Of a stretch of 64,000 nt of DNA, positions 15,438 to 23,790 are shown in pieces (position 1 is the stretch's first letter; each line of letters starts with the position of its first letter). The position numbers were made by a program, and so were the translations under genes. Below the pieces are notes generated by a model. It saw only the letters and a program-made list of their open reading frames with translations, was not told where the DNA came from and ran no database searches. The stretch is from Neobacillus sp. CF12 (GTDB taxonomy: Bacteria > Bacillota > Bacilli > Bacillales > Cytobacillaceae): contig NZ_JAUCEU010000007.1 in NCBI RefSeq assembly GCF_030348765.1, forward strand, positions 2,412,501 to 2,476,500, in the 5' to 3' direction.

Positions 15438-15950
15438 ATGAAATTTGGGGTTGTTATTTTTCCATCAAAAAAACTACAGGATTTGGCTAATTCCTATCGT
15501 AAGCGCTATGACCCGCATTATTCACTCATAACTCCGCACCTAACGTTAAAGAATGCATTTGAAGCAACGGAGGAAGATGTTGTTCATTTTGCAGATAAGC
15601 TACGTCAAATTGCAGGTAATACCAATGCCTTTACATTAAAAACAGTAAAAATCAGCTCTTTCCAGCCAGTAAATAATGTTATTTACTTTAAAGTAGAGCC
15701 GACAGAAGAACTAAGCCAATTGCATCATGAGATCAATCAAGAATTTAGTGAGCAAAATTTAGAATATGCTTTTGTTCCACATATTACGATTGGTCAAAAT
15801 TTATCGAATGATGAACATTCAGATGTTTATGGCTCATTAAGAATGAAAAAATTTGATCATGAAGAAACCGTTGACCGCTTCCATCTACTATATCAATTAG
15901 AAAATGGTTCTTGGACGGTATATGAAACATTTCGCCTAGGAAAGGAATAA
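15438..15950 (+). CDS. yjcG: 2H phosphoesterase family protein YjcG
   Basis: A 170-residue member of the 2H phosphoesterase (2'-5' RNA ligase-like) superfamily. The two catalytic HxT-type motifs are visible as PHLTLKNAF near residue 35 and PHITIGQNL near residue 115, as in the family. The ATG at 15438 is preferred over the one at 15423 because TGGAGG lies at the right distance from it and the protein then starts MKFGVVIFP. It is followed after 6 bases by yjcF. Family members hydrolyse cyclic phosphodiesters on RNA or small molecules; the substrate of YjcG is not known. Confidence 0.88.
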   Translation: MKFGVVIFPSKKLQDLANSYRKRYDPHYSLITPHLTLKNAFEATEEDVVHFADKLRQIAGNTNAFTLKTVKISSFQPVNNVIYFKVEPTEELSQLHHEINQEFSEQNLEYAFVPHITIGQNLSNDEHSDVYGSLRMKKFDHEETVDRFHLLYQLENGSWTVYETFRLGKE

Positions 15951-15956
15951 TCAACT

Positions 15957-16379
15957 GTGAGTGTAAAAGTTGTTGAAAATGAAAAAGAACTTGAAGATGC
16001 TTTTTCCGTAAGAAGAACCGTTTTTATTGACGAACAAAATGTACCTGCTGAAGAAGAAATTGATCAGCATGAGGATGAATCTGTGCATTTTGTTTCCTAC
16101 CAGAAAGGTGTGTCTATTGCTGCTGGACGTTTCCGTGTTGTAGATGGTTACGGAAAGGTAGAACGAATTTGTGTGTTAAAAGAGGCTAGAAAGACCGGTG
16201 CTGGTAAAGCTATTATGAATGAAATAGAAGCTTATGCTCTTGAAAAAGGAATAGATAAATTGAAACTGAATGCGCAAACACATGCTATCCCTTTCTACGC
16301 CGGACTTGGTTATGAGGTTGCATCGGAGGAATTTTTAGATGCAGGAATACCTCATAAAACAATGATAAAAAAAATTTAA
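15957..16379 (+). CDS. yjcF: GNAT family acetyltransferase YjcF
   Basis: A 140-residue GNAT-fold protein. The acetyl-CoA loop RKTGAGKAIMNEI (near residue 80-92) and the C-terminal LGYEVASEEFLDAGIPH (near 116-133) match the ElaA/YjcF group; HAIPFYAGLGY is the substrate-side strand. It begins at GTG 15957 with AAAGGA ten bases before. It is the last gene of the yjcH-G-F run, followed by a strong terminator. The acceptor is unknown. Confidence 0.87.
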   Translation: MSVKVVENEKELEDAFSVRRTVFIDEQNVPAEEEIDQHEDESVHFVSYQKGVSIAAGRFRVVDGYGKVERICVLKEARKTGAGKAIMNEIEAYALEKGIDKLKLNAQTHAIPFYAGLGYEVASEEFLDAGIPHKTMIKKI

Positions 16380-16384
16380 TTTCA

Positions 16385-16416
16385 AGCACTTGCCCTTTAG
16401 TGGCAAGTGCTTTTTT
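16385..16416 (+). terminator. Terminator of the yjcHGF operon
   Basis: AGCACTTGCC pairs with GGCAAGTGCT around a seven-base loop and is followed by six T residues. Confidence 0.9.
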
Positions 16417-16503
16417 CATTATCTGAAAGATAAGGCACTTTTCGATATCAATTGGTTTTGCTATGATAGAGTTTGTCGTATTTTTGAAAAAAGAGGCTAA
16501 TAA

Positions 16504-18789
16504 ATGAAAACTGCTATGTATCAAAACCATAGGATTCTCCTTGACCAATTAGCGAGAGAACAATATCAATTAGTATATTTGCAAGGGAAAAATGGCGAAT
16601 TATCTTGTCCCGTTTGCAATGAAAAAGTAAGGTTATTTCTTGGCATTCAGGAACAACCTTATTTTTATCATATAAAATCACCGAAACATTCATGCCCGGA
16701 ACCAGTTATTGAAGAACCGGAACCGATTATTGTGGAGCGGAATGGATTTCGAATCCCCCAAGGAAGAACCATTATTGAAACAACAAATAACACCAGCCTA
16801 TTCCGTCCTGCAAAAACGATAGAATGCTCCATTCCATTTAAAAATAACGAAAGTACGAACCATCTTGAACATGATTCCTATTTGAGAGAACTTGCAGCAA
16901 ATGGCGTTGTACTAGATAAAAGTCAGACAGCGGCAGTCGTAGAAACAGAAGGTTCATTATTAGTCCTTGCTGGAGCCGGAAGCGGCAAAACAAGGGTACT
17001 CACAGCGCGGACGGCTTATATGCTAGATGTAAAAAAAATCGATCCGCGCACCATTATGCTCGTCACTTTTACTTCAAAAGCTGCAGGGGAAATGAAAAAT
17101 CGTTTGACTACTTATCCACAAATAAAGAGGGAACAAATAAATCAGTTGGTGACTGGCACCTTCCATAGCATTTTTTACAGAATTCTAATGTTCCATGAAG
17201 GGAACAACTGGTCCTCAGAACGTCTGTTGAAGAAAGAATGGCAGCGCGATAAGATTTTGAAGGAGGCTGGTAAGGAAATCGATTTATCTGAAAAGGAATT
17301 TGCATACGATTTAGCACTTCAGCAGATAGGCTTTTGGAAGAATTCACTACTTTTCCCTGAAGAAGTAAAGCCGGTAACAGATTGGGAAGAAAAAGCTGCC
17401 TTTCTTTATAAAAAATATGAGGGATATAAAACACAAAAAGGTTTATTTGATTTTGATGATATGCTGATAGGCTGTTATCAGTTGCTGAATTCTAACCCAC
17501 TTCTTCTAGAACTTTATCAGAATCGCTTTCACTATTTTCTAATTGATGAATTTCAAGATGTCAACAAGGTTCAATATGAACTGATTAAACTTCTTTCAGG
17601 AAAGCATAAAAATGTCTGTGCCGTTGGTGACGATGATCAGGCCATTTATTCTTTCCGAGGAAGTGACCCAAGTTATTTGTTAGATTTTGAAAAAGACTTT
17701 CCATACGCAAAATTGGTTTCACTCGAACAAAACTACCGCTCATCACATGAAATTGTCTCAGCAGCCAATGAGATGATAATCAAGAATAAAGTAAGACGAT
17801 TAAAGAAAATGAAAGCACAATTCGAATCTGGTACAGCTCCCATGCTCTTTTTCCCTTATGATGAGGAAGAAGAAGCAACAATGATTGTAACTGACATCCA
17901 AGAGAAAATTACGCATGGAGCAAATCCTTCTGATTTTGCTGTTTTATATCGAACCAATGCAGGTTCTCGTGCAGTGTTTGAACGTTTGGCTAGTTCGAAT
18001 CTGCCCTTTAAAATTGACTTGGATGCCGAGAATTTTTATGAACGACGCATTGTAAAGAGCGTTCTTGCTTTTCTAAAAATGAGTTTAGATGAAGAAGATC
18101 ATCAGGCAATAACGGATATTTTACCTATACTATATTTGAGTCAGTCTGTGCTTAAGGATTTAAAGGCTGAGAGTATCCTAAAAGATTGTACCTATCTTGA
18201 GGCGCTTTCCCACCTAAGAACAAAACACGCTTTTCAAGAAAAGAAATTAAAACAGGCAGTACAGTTGATTCGTTCGTTGAAATTCACCTCCCCACTTAAA
18301 TCAATCGAAATCATCGAAAAGGACTTAGGCTTTCTTGATTTTTTAAAGAAACGAGGAAATGAATCGAATCAGCAAGATAAAGGCTCTGATGATTTAAAAG
18401 ATCTAAAGGTTGCAGCAAAAAGCTTTAGTAGTATTCAAGCATTTTTATCTCATGCTGAGCATATGTCTGCGATGAATAAGGAAATCAAAAATTTAAGTAA
18501 GCATTTTCCTGAGGCCATAAGCCTGAGTACTATCCATAGGGCTAAAGGATTAGAATATAAAAACGTCTTTATCATAGGAGCAGTGGATGGAAGTTTGCCG
18601 CATGATTACGCATTAGATAGCTCAAGAAATGGTGATTTTTCTGCACTTGAAGAAGAAAGAAGACTTTTTTATGTGGCCATGACACGGGCAAAGCATGAGC
18701 TTCTTATTTCTGTTCCCCAAAATCGCAGAGGCAGAAAAGCTAACCCTTCTCGTTTTTTAACACCGTTAATGAAAAAAAAGAAAAAATAA
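16504..18789 (+). CDS. yjcD: UvrD/PcrA-type DNA helicase YjcD with N-terminal zinc module
   Basis: A 761-residue superfamily 1A helicase, the same size as B. subtilis YjcD (about 759). Helicase motifs are in order: AGAGSGKT (Walker A, near 159), TFTSKAAGEM (Ia), DEFQDVN (Walker B, near 351), GDDDQAIYSFRG (III), EQNYRS (IV), STIHRAKGLEYKNVFI (V, near 677) and EEERRLFYVAMTRAK (VI, near 718). Before the motor, residues 38-63 carry CPVCNEKV...HSCP, a zinc-ribbon-like module that resembles the N-terminus of CoiA. It would unwind DNA with 3'-5' polarity; a repair or transformation role is suggested by the added module but not shown. ATG 16504 has only a weak ribosome site. Confidence 0.92.
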   Translation: MKTAMYQNHRILLDQLAREQYQLVYLQGKNGELSCPVCNEKVRLFLGIQEQPYFYHIKSPKHSCPEPVIEEPEPIIVERNGFRIPQGRTIIETTNNTSLFRPAKTIECSIPFKNNESTNHLEHDSYLRELAANGVVLDKSQTAAVVETEGSLLVLAGAGSGKTRVLTARTAYMLDVKKIDPRTIMLVTFTSKAAGEMKNRLTTYPQIKREQINQLVTGTFHSIFYRILMFHEGNNWSSERLLKKEWQRDKILKEAGKEIDLSEKEFAYDLALQQIGFWKNSLLFPEEVKPVTDWEEKAAFLYKKYEGYKTQKGLFDFDDMLIGCYQLLNSNPLLLELYQNRFHYFLIDEFQDVNKVQYELIKLLSGKHKNVCAVGDDDQAIYSFRGSDPSYLLDFEKDFPYAKLVSLEQNYRSSHEIVSAANEMIIKNKVRRLKKMKAQFESGTAPMLFFPYDEEEEATMIVTDIQEKITHGANPSDFAVLYRTNAGSRAVFERLASSNLPFKIDLDAENFYERRIVKSVLAFLKMSLDEEDHQAITDILPILYLSQSVLKDLKAESILKDCTYLEALSHLRTKHAFQEKKLKQAVQLIRSLKFTSPLKSIEIIEKDLGFLDFLKKRGNESNQQDKGSDDLKDLKVAAKSFSSIQAFLSHAEHMSAMNKEIKNLSKHFPEAISLSTIHRAKGLEYKNVFIIGAVDGSLPHDYALDSSRNGDFSALEEERRLFYVAMTRAKHELLISVPQNRRGRKANPSRFLTPLMKKKKK

Positions 18790-18791
18790 CA

Positions 18792-18826
18792 AAAAGACCT
18801 GTTTCCCGAGGAAATAGGTCTTTTTT
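18792..18826 (+). terminator. Terminator after yjcD
   Basis: AAAGACCTGTTTCC and GGAAATAGGTCTTTTTT form a stem with a three-base loop and a T-run. In the other direction it can also end spoVIF transcription, whose stop codon lies 7 bases away. Confidence 0.88.
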
Positions 18827-18832
18827 GACGAA

Positions 18833-19087
18833 TCACTTTTTATTGATCATCTTTGAAATTGTATTAAAATCGAGTTGCTTTCCATCATTAACGATTGATT
18901 GCACAATTTTATCTTCCGTTTCTTTATTTACCGGTTTATTAGCAATTTGCGACACTCGGCGGATTACATTACGTACTGTTTTTTCATCTTTAAAATTAGC
19001 ATTTTGTAAGGAACTCGCTAAATCAAGAATATCTTTCATATTAACGCCTGTTTTCTTTTCAACATTTTTAAAGAAACCATTATCCAT
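18833..19087 (-). CDS. spoVIF: Stage VI sporulation protein F
   Basis: An 84-residue protein matching SpoVIF (YjcC), needed in B. subtilis for full assembly of the spore coat through GerE-dependent gene expression in the mother cell. Family residues include FFKNVEKKTGVNM near the start and RNVIRRVSQIANKPV near residue 43. The ATG at 19087 is chosen because the AAGGAG lies 13 bases before it, whereas it abuts the GTG at 19099. It lies in its usual place next to yjcD. Confidence 0.9.
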   Translation of the reverse strand: MDNGFFKNVEKKTGVNMKDILDLASSLQNANFKDEKTVRNVIRRVSQIANKPVNKETEDKIVQSIVNDGKQLDFNTISKMINKK

Positions 19088-19164
19088 GGTAAAAATCACG
19101 CTCCTTCATAGGCTACTTTATTGTATGAAGGAAGGTAAAAAACGTGAAAAGAATGAAAAAAAGA

Positions 19165-19197
19165 AAAAGGCTGGCCAACTATTATGGCCAACCTTTT
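19165..19197 (-). terminator. Terminator after the YjcZ-type gene
   Basis: AAAGGTTGGCCA pairs with TGGCCAGCCTTT around seven bases and is followed by a T-rich run on the minus strand. Confidence 0.85.
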
Positions 19198-19222
19198 CTT
19201 TCGCTGCTCTTCTTTGCTTTTT

Positions 19223-19339
19223 TTAATAAAAGCTAGCACCGACAATGATTAAAAGAATGAATAACACGACGATTAATACAAAAGTTGAACCGCCGCCATA
19301 TCCACCACCGTAGCCACAGCCGCCATATCCATAGAACAT
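19223..19339 (-). CDS. yjcZ: YjcZ family sporulation peptide
   Basis: A 38-residue peptide found by translating the minus strand: an N-terminal Gly/Tyr-rich half ([16 protein letters not shown]) followed by a single hydrophobic helix ([15 protein letters not shown]) and a short SFY end. This is the typical pattern of the YjcZ/YtrI-type small sporulation proteins of Bacillus. The ATG at 19339 follows GAGGTGACATTCT. It lies between spoVIF and the spoVA genes, in a sporulation block. Its precise role is unknown; the helix suggests a membrane location in the spore or mother cell. Confidence 0.88.
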   Translation of the reverse strand: MFYGYGGCGYGGGYGGGSTFVLIVVLFILLIIVGASFY

Positions 19340-19434
19340 AGAATGTCACCTCACTTTGTAGTCTCATTAATAACATATGAGATATAGCTACAAAGTGTAC
19401 TGGGCGCTACTCTACAGACAACCTCTGAAATTTT

Positions 19435-19791
19435 TTAACCCTTTGGTTTAAAGATTAATGCACCGATAAATCCGAAGATAATGGCTGCTGATATACCAGA
19501 ACTTGTAACCTGAAACATTCCAGTTAAAACTCCGATTAAACCATGCTTTTCTGCATCCTGCATGGCACCATGCACTAACGAGTTACCAAAGCTTGTAATT
19601 GGAATGGTTGCGCCTGCACCAGCAAAATCAACGAGAGGCTCATACAGGCCGAACCCATCTAAAATGGCTCCTGCTACAACAAGCAGACTTAAGGTATGCC
19701 CTGGTGTTAGTTTAGCAACATCAAATAAAAGCTGTCCAATCACACAAATTATTCCTCCAACCACAAATGCCCAAAAAAACATTGCTATCAT
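19435..19791 (-). CDS. spoVAE: Stage V sporulation protein AE (SpoVAEb type)
   Basis: A 118-residue inner-membrane protein with about four hydrophobic segments and the family stretches [16 protein letters not shown] near residue 10 and [14 protein letters not shown] near 83. It belongs to the SpoVA channel that moves Ca-dipicolinate into the forespore and out during germination. It follows spoVAD by 5 bases and is the last gene of the operon. Expression by sigma-G in the forespore is known for the family; no promoter was identified here. Confidence 0.93.
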   Translation of the reverse strand: MIAMFFWAFVVGGIICVIGQLLFDVAKLTPGHTLSLLVVAGAILDGFGLYEPLVDFAGAGATIPITSFGNSLVHGAMQDAEKHGLIGVLTGMFQVTSSGISAAIIFGFIGALIFKPKG

Positions 19792-19796
19792 TAGTA

Positions 19797-20822
19797 TTAC
19801 CTACCCTCTTCATTCATTTCAATGGCCACCGCATGTGCGATGCATGGAATGGTTTCTTTTTGCTGAAAACTAAGCGGTGACAACAGTGCTCCAGTCGCAA
19901 CAACTAATATTCGCTTAAATATTCCCTTTTTCATCTGGTTTAATATATGACCATACAAAACAGTCGCAGAGCAGCCCGCTCCGCTTCCCCCAGCTTGCAC
20001 CGGCTGATCATCCTTATAAAGTAACAGTCCACAATCTTGAAATTGCTTCCGTTCTAATTTAATTCCACTCTTGCCGAGTAATTCGAAGGCTGTATCATGT
20101 CCGATTCGGCCCAAGTCACCTGTTATGATTAAATCATAGTGGGACGGGTCTAATTCCATATCCCTAAAGTGGGCAATAATAGTATCTGCTGCAGCAGGTG
20201 CCATGGCACCACCCATATTAAAAGGATCAGACAATCCCATATCAATCACTTTTCCGATGGTTGCTGAGGTAGTAACCGGCTGTTGTTCACCAGGGATATT
20301 TTGAGTAATCAATCCAACCCCTGCTCCCGTAACTGTCCATTGGGCCGTAGGGGGTTTTTGACCGCCATATTCGGTTGGATATCGAAATTGTTTTTCAGTT
20401 GCAGCATTATGGCTTGAGGCCCCAGTTAACACGTTTCTTGCCCCTTGGTAATTGACCACAAAGGAGGCTAATGCCAACCCTTCCATCGAAGTTGAGCATG
20501 CACCAAAGAGTCCAAAGTAAGGGATTTGCATGGTTCTCGCTGCAAAGCTGGTTGGTGTTATCTGATTGATTAAATCACCAGCAAATAGAAATTCAATTTG
20601 TTCTTTCTCCATTTTTGCTTTTGCCAAAGTAGTTCTTATAGCCTCTTCCAGTAAAACTCTTTGTGCCTTTTCGTAGGAATCCATTCCCATCCATAAATCC
20701 TCATGCAGAATATCAAAGTCATTGGCTAAATGACCATTAGCCTCAAAGGGACCGCCGGAAACACCAGTTGCAGCTATCATTGGCCGGTTATTAAAAACCC
20801 AAGATTGATGCCCTTTTAACAA
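19797..20822 (-). CDS. spoVAD: Stage V sporulation protein AD
   Basis: A 341-residue soluble protein with a thiolase/ketoacyl-synthase-like fold, the dipicolinate-binding component of the SpoVA system. Segments typical for SpoVAD are [13 protein letters not shown] near residue 17, [15 protein letters not shown] near 107 and [15 protein letters not shown] near 277. A TTG start is used: it follows the spoVAC stop directly (TAATTG), with GGGGGG eight bases upstream inside the end of spoVAC, so translation is coupled. The order AC-AD-AE matches the reduced spoVA-type operons of Bacillus. Confidence 0.94.
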   Translation of the reverse strand: MLKGHQSWVFNNRPMIAATGVSGGPFEANGHLANDFDILHEDLWMGMDSYEKAQRVLLEEAIRTTLAKAKMEKEQIEFLFAGDLINQITPTSFAARTMQIPYFGLFGACSTSMEGLALASFVVNYQGARNVLTGASSHNAATEKQFRYPTEYGGQKPPTAQWTVTGAGVGLITQNIPGEQQPVTTSATIGKVIDMGLSDPFNMGGAMAPAAADTIIAHFRDMELDPSHYDLIITGDLGRIGHDTAFELLGKSGIKLERKQFQDCGLLLYKDDQPVQAGGSGAGCSATVLYGHILNQMKKGIFKRILVVATGALLSPLSFQQKETIPCIAHAVAIEMNEEGR

Positions 20823-21299
20823 TTACAAAACCCCCCACATTCCCAGCAGCGTTTTAATGAGCGCGACAACAAACGCAGAGAACACTCCGAATAGAATAAC
20901 TGAGCCAGCAAGCTTAAACATATTCCCGCCAACACCTAATACAAAACCTTCTGTTCGATGCTCGATTGCTGCCGAAATAACTGCATTCCCAAATCCGGTG
21001 ACAGGCACCGCACTTCCAGCACCAGCAAACTGGCCAAGGCGATCGTAAACACCAAAACCTGTTAGCAGCATTGACAAGAATACCATAGTTGCTACGGTCG
21101 GATTACCGACATTCTGTTCTGTGAAATTGAAAAAGTAGATGTAAAAATAGCTTATGGCCTGACCCACAACACATATTAATCCACCTACCCAGAACGCCTT
21201 TATACAATTCTTTAGGACAGGTCTTTTTAGTTCATGCTTCTGCTGAAGTTGTTGATATTTTTGCTGCTGAGGCGTCATATTTTTTTGCTTGCTCGCCAT
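20823..21299 (-). CDS. spoVAC: Stage V sporulation protein AC
   Basis: A 158-residue membrane protein with a polar N-terminus rich in Gln/Lys (about 30 residues) and about four hydrophobic helices, with FWVGGLICVVGQAI near residue 36 and PVTGFGNAVISAAIEHR near 98. SpoVAC of B. subtilis acts as a mechanosensitive channel for Ca-dipicolinate in the spore inner membrane. The ATG at 21299 follows GGAAGGGA. It is preceded within 22 bases by a lipoprotein gene and followed directly by spoVAD. Confidence 0.94.
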   Translation of the reverse strand: MASKQKNMTPQQQKYQQLQQKHELKRPVLKNCIKAFWVGGLICVVGQAISYFYIYFFNFTEQNVGNPTVATMVFLSMLLTGFGVYDRLGQFAGAGSAVPVTGFGNAVISAAIEHRTEGFVLGVGGNMFKLAGSVILFGVFSAFVVALIKTLLGMWGVL

Positions 21300-21320
21300 T
21301 AAAAACGCATCCCTTCCTAA

Positions 21321-21788
21321 TTACTTCATATCTGATGTCATTTTGAGTATTTCGTTTAACCGCTTCTCAGCTTGTTTGTCAGATAGTTTCCCATTATTTT
21401 TTCGTTCTATTAGCCGCACGGCTTCTAGAAAGATTTTATAATCACTTGAAACTGTGAAGGTTTCCTTTGGATACTTTTCTTCTAGCGTTTTGTTTAAATC
21501 TTTTTCGATGTTTTTCATTTTAAACCGTTGCATATGCTTCACTTTATAGACAACAAGTGTCTCTTCTTTTCCCTTCACAACTGCAACATCATAAATCTCA
21601 TCAATGCTGCTTACTTCTTCTTCAATTTTTTCAACTTTGTCCTGGCCGTTGTTTTTCTTCGTAACAGTCGGGTTAGGATTGGTCGTTTTCATGAGAGCCA
21701 ACTGGCTATCCCTCTCATTTTGCTCCTGACTACAAGAGCCCATTAAGAAAATACATGCAATTATCATTAATCGAATTATGTAGACCAT
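21321..21788 (-). CDS. YhcN/YlaJ family sporulation lipoprotein
   Basis: A 155-residue protein with a short signal peptide and a lipobox-like end (FLMGSC), so Cys near residue 19 would be lipidated. The mature part has the mixed alpha-beta pattern and a Lys-rich C-terminus seen in YhcN/YlaJ proteins, which are found in the spore inner membrane. The ATG at 21788 is chosen because GGAAGGAAA precedes it. It is the first gene of the spoVAC-AD-AE operon here, an arrangement that recalls the spoVA2-type operons in which a YhcN-like gene precedes the spoVA genes. Confidence 0.82.
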   Translation of the reverse strand: MVYIIRLMIIACIFLMGSCSQEQNERDSQLALMKTTNPNPTVTKKNNGQDKVEKIEEEVSSIDEIYDVAVVKGKEETLVVYKVKHMQRFKMKNIEKDLNKTLEEKYPKETFTVSSDYKIFLEAVRLIERKNNGKLSDKQAEKRLNEILKMTSDMK

Positions 21789-21905
21789 TTCATTTCCTTC
21801 CCTCATCGAAATATAGAAATACCACTACATTGTAGTTTTTTCGAGATTAACGGAAATTATGACTTGATTGCGATAACTTTTGTTTGTTTAAAAATTGAAA
21901 AAAAA

Positions 21906-21930
21906 AAACTGCCAACAAAACTGGCAGTTT
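21906..21930 (-). terminator. Terminator after the small CGCG peptide gene
   Basis: AAACTGCCA and TGGCAGTTT pair around seven bases, followed by a run of eight or more T residues on the minus strand. Confidence 0.88.
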
Positions 21931-21935
21931 ACCTG

Positions 21936-22037
21936 TTATCTTTGAGTTTTTTTACCACAGCCGCAACCTTTTTTCTTCGTAGTTTTTTTTGTTTGAGCAG
22001 TTTTTGTTGAACTATTTTTCTTATTTTGACTAGTCAC
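21936..22037 (-). CDS. Small Lys/Thr-rich peptide with a CGCG knuckle
   Basis: A 33-residue frame found on the minus strand: a Lys, Thr, Ser and Asn-rich first part and a Gly-Cys-Gly-Cys-Gly patch near residue 24-28 followed by a basic tail. GTG at 22037 has GGGGAG nine bases upstream and a strong terminator follows within 6 bases of the stop, which favours a real gene. The family is not recognised. Its place among sporulation genes and its Gly/Cys make-up suggest a small spore protein, but this is inference. Confidence 0.6.
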   Translation of the reverse strand: MTSQNKKNSSTKTAQTKKTTKKKGCGCGKKTQR

Positions 22038-22132
22038 TATCTATCACTCCCCTATCATTATTACTACTACTAATATGATATGAAAGAAATAAATAACTTG
22101 TCTCGGGCGGACAACCATTTTAGCTTATTTAC

Positions 22133-22483
22133 TTATATCCAAAGCTGAACAACAGATTCCACTATTGCAGCCAACCCCGCAACGCTAAATACCAAAATAA
22201 TGGGTACGAATATTGTCGGTAAAAACAGGTATCCGGCTATAACTCCCATCGAAATCCACACCCCCGTACACCAATAACAGCTCAGCAGTTCCCCAATAAA
22301 CTTTTTAATTGGCGTACTTTTCGGAAGATAATACACCTCCAATGTACCGTCTTCCGTTTCTTCTTCTACTTCATCAAAAAACGGCTGGCGGAGAAATTCC
22401 GTTATTTTATCGAAAACAATAAGCCTGGTTAATCGGAAGCAGGCCAATGCCAATATAATAAAATCAAAAAAGTCAATGTTCAT
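22133..22483 (-). CDS. yjcA: DUF1360 sporulation protein YjcA
   Basis: A 116-residue membrane protein of the DUF1360 family. Features are an N-terminal hydrophobic helix followed by LTRLIVFDKITEFLRQPF near residue 18-35, an acidic linker and the conserved CYWCTGVW near residue 69 leading into two more helices. B. subtilis YjcA is a sigma-E-controlled sporulation protein; its biochemical role is unknown. The ATG follows AAAGGA. It lies divergently from cotZ. Confidence 0.86.
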   Translation of the reverse strand: MNIDFFDFIILALACFRLTRLIVFDKITEFLRQPFFDEVEEETEDGTLEVYYLPKSTPIKKFIGELLSCYWCTGVWISMGVIAGYLFLPTIFVPIILVFSVAGLAAIVESVVQLWI

Positions 22484-22610
22484 TGTTTTTGTCCTTTCTA
22501 TTAATCAGCCTAATTTTAGTCAAAAAGGCGTTTGTCCGTTACCCAATTGGTCCTTCTAAAATATGTTAGTAATGTAAGATGATATATATCACGGATAGGA
22601 GGAGTAATTA

Positions 22611-23126
22611 ATGGGTTGTGGCAGAAATAGCGACTCACGTGGCAGCAATAATGGTTGTGTATGTGATGTTGTTCGTGCAATAAAAGACATCCAGGATAAT
22701 GCTGTGCTCGATGATGAGTGTGTAGATTGTCCAAGTTGTTTCTTAGAACCGCTTGGTTCATTGGTATCACCAGCAAGAAGAGAACGCGCTGATACTCGTG
22801 TGTTTGTATTAAAAAACGCTGATGGTTCACCATTCCACGCATTCTTTAGCGGCGAAGGCAATGCATGTGTATCAATTTTCTTCCGCGTAGAAGATGTATT
22901 TGATAATTGCTGTGCAACACTTCGTGTCCTAATTCCAGGGCGCAGAGAAGGCGGGAACTTTATTCCAATAAACCTAGTTGGCGGCGGAGATAGATGCTGT
23001 ATTAACCTTGAAAGAGTTTGTCAAGTTGAACGCTTCCGCGCTAGTAATGACTGTATTACAGTAGATCTAAATTGTTTCTGTGCGATACAGTGTATTGCAG
23101 ACGTTGACCTTGGTCTTTGTGACTAA
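22611..23126 (+). CDS. cotZ: Spore coat/exosporium protein CotZ/CotY family
   Basis: A 171-residue cysteine-rich protein (about 16 Cys) that forms the crust or exosporium base layer by ordered disulfide-linked assembly. Family segments are CVCDVVRAIKDIQD near residue 15-28, CPSCFLEPLGSL near 42, SPFHAFFSG near 75 and a C-terminal CFCAIQCIADVDLGLC. The ATG has a strong GGAGGAG site. It faces cotO across a bidirectional terminator; in B. subtilis the cotVWXYZ genes also lie beside cotO (yjbX). It could equally be named ExsY/CotY by comparison with the B. cereus group. Confidence 0.93.
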   Translation: MGCGRNSDSRGSNNGCVCDVVRAIKDIQDNAVLDDECVDCPSCFLEPLGSLVSPARRERADTRVFVLKNADGSPFHAFFSGEGNACVSIFFRVEDVFDNCCATLRVLIPGRREGGNFIPINLVGGGDRCCINLERVCQVERFRASNDCITVDLNCFCAIQCIADVDLGLCD

Positions 23127-23143
23127 TACCTTGTAATAAAATG

Positions 23144-23174
23144 AGCCAGTCGATAATCCGGCTGGCTTTTTTTG
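23144..23174 (+). terminator. Terminator after cotZ
   Basis: AGCCAG (23144-23149) pairs with CTGGCT (23162-23167), followed by seven T residues. Confidence 0.82.
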
Positions 23175-23175
23175 T

Positions 23176-23676
23176 TTACCTTTTTATTCCAATCATCATG
23201 ACATCTTTTAAATTTTTGAAAGGTATGGTTTCAGTTGTTTGATTTGGAAAGCGAATCGTTACATCCTGTTCGTTGTATTCAGCTAAATAGCCTTGGTAGT
23301 TCTTTTCTTCGGTATAAAAGACGCATGGAACTTGTGGTAATGCTTTAGGGAAATTATCTAGGTATTCTAAACGCTCCATAAGGTTCATTTCTCTAAAGCT
23401 TTTTACTTTGTTAAACTTCCGTGCTTGTTCTTGTTTTGGTTGAACACTTTGCTCCTGTTTCACTGCTTTCGCTTTAGGCTCTTTAGGTAAATCTTTCTTA
23501 TCCAGTGAAACCTCGAAGCCCTTTTTCTTGTTTCCTTCCTCCTCTAGCTGTGGTTCTTCAGTTGGCAGTTGAACCTCCTGCCTGTTTGTAAAAACTTCCT
23601 GCATATTTTTCATAGGTGTATTTAGAAAAGTCTGTGAGACGTAAAGTAACGGCCCACGCTTTGTCTTTTTCTCCAT
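23176..23676 (-). CDS. cotO: Spore coat protein CotO
   Basis: A 166-residue protein. The N-terminus (GPLLYVSQ near residue 8) and the C-terminal third (EMNLMERLEYLDNFPKALP near 95, then YFTEEKNYQGYL-type strands) match CotO; the middle is a low-complexity Lys/Glu/Gln region, as usual. CotO is a late coat morphogenetic protein under CotE control in B. subtilis. The ATG at 23676 is used because GGAGGTG lies six bases upstream; the ATG at 23691 is itself inside that site's leader. It is convergent with cotZ. Confidence 0.88.
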   Translation of the reverse strand: MEKKTKRGPLLYVSQTFLNTPMKNMQEVFTNRQEVQLPTEEPQLEEEGNKKKGFEVSLDKKDLPKEPKAKAVKQEQSVQPKQEQARKFNKVKSFREMNLMERLEYLDNFPKALPQVPCVFYTEEKNYQGYLAEYNEQDVTIRFPNQTTETIPFKNLKDVMMIGIKR

Positions 23677-23761
23677 CCAATTCACCTCCATTTACCTAGC
23701 ACTACACTTTATATGTATGCAAATTGCCTATACTCGTTCATGGAATTAAATAAGAAAAAGC

Positions 23762-23779
23762 CCGCTATTTAGATAGCGG
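23762..23779 (-). terminator. Terminator after fabI
   Basis: CCGCTAT and ATAGCGG pair around four bases; minus-strand GGGCTTTTTCTT follows. Confidence 0.8.
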
Positions 23780-23790
23780 ACTAATGACGA

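Noticed and set aside
22516..22861. Antisense open frames opposite cotZ
   Set aside because: cotZ is a clear spore-coat gene with a strong ribosome site; the antisense frames have odd His/Ser-rich content and no start signal.
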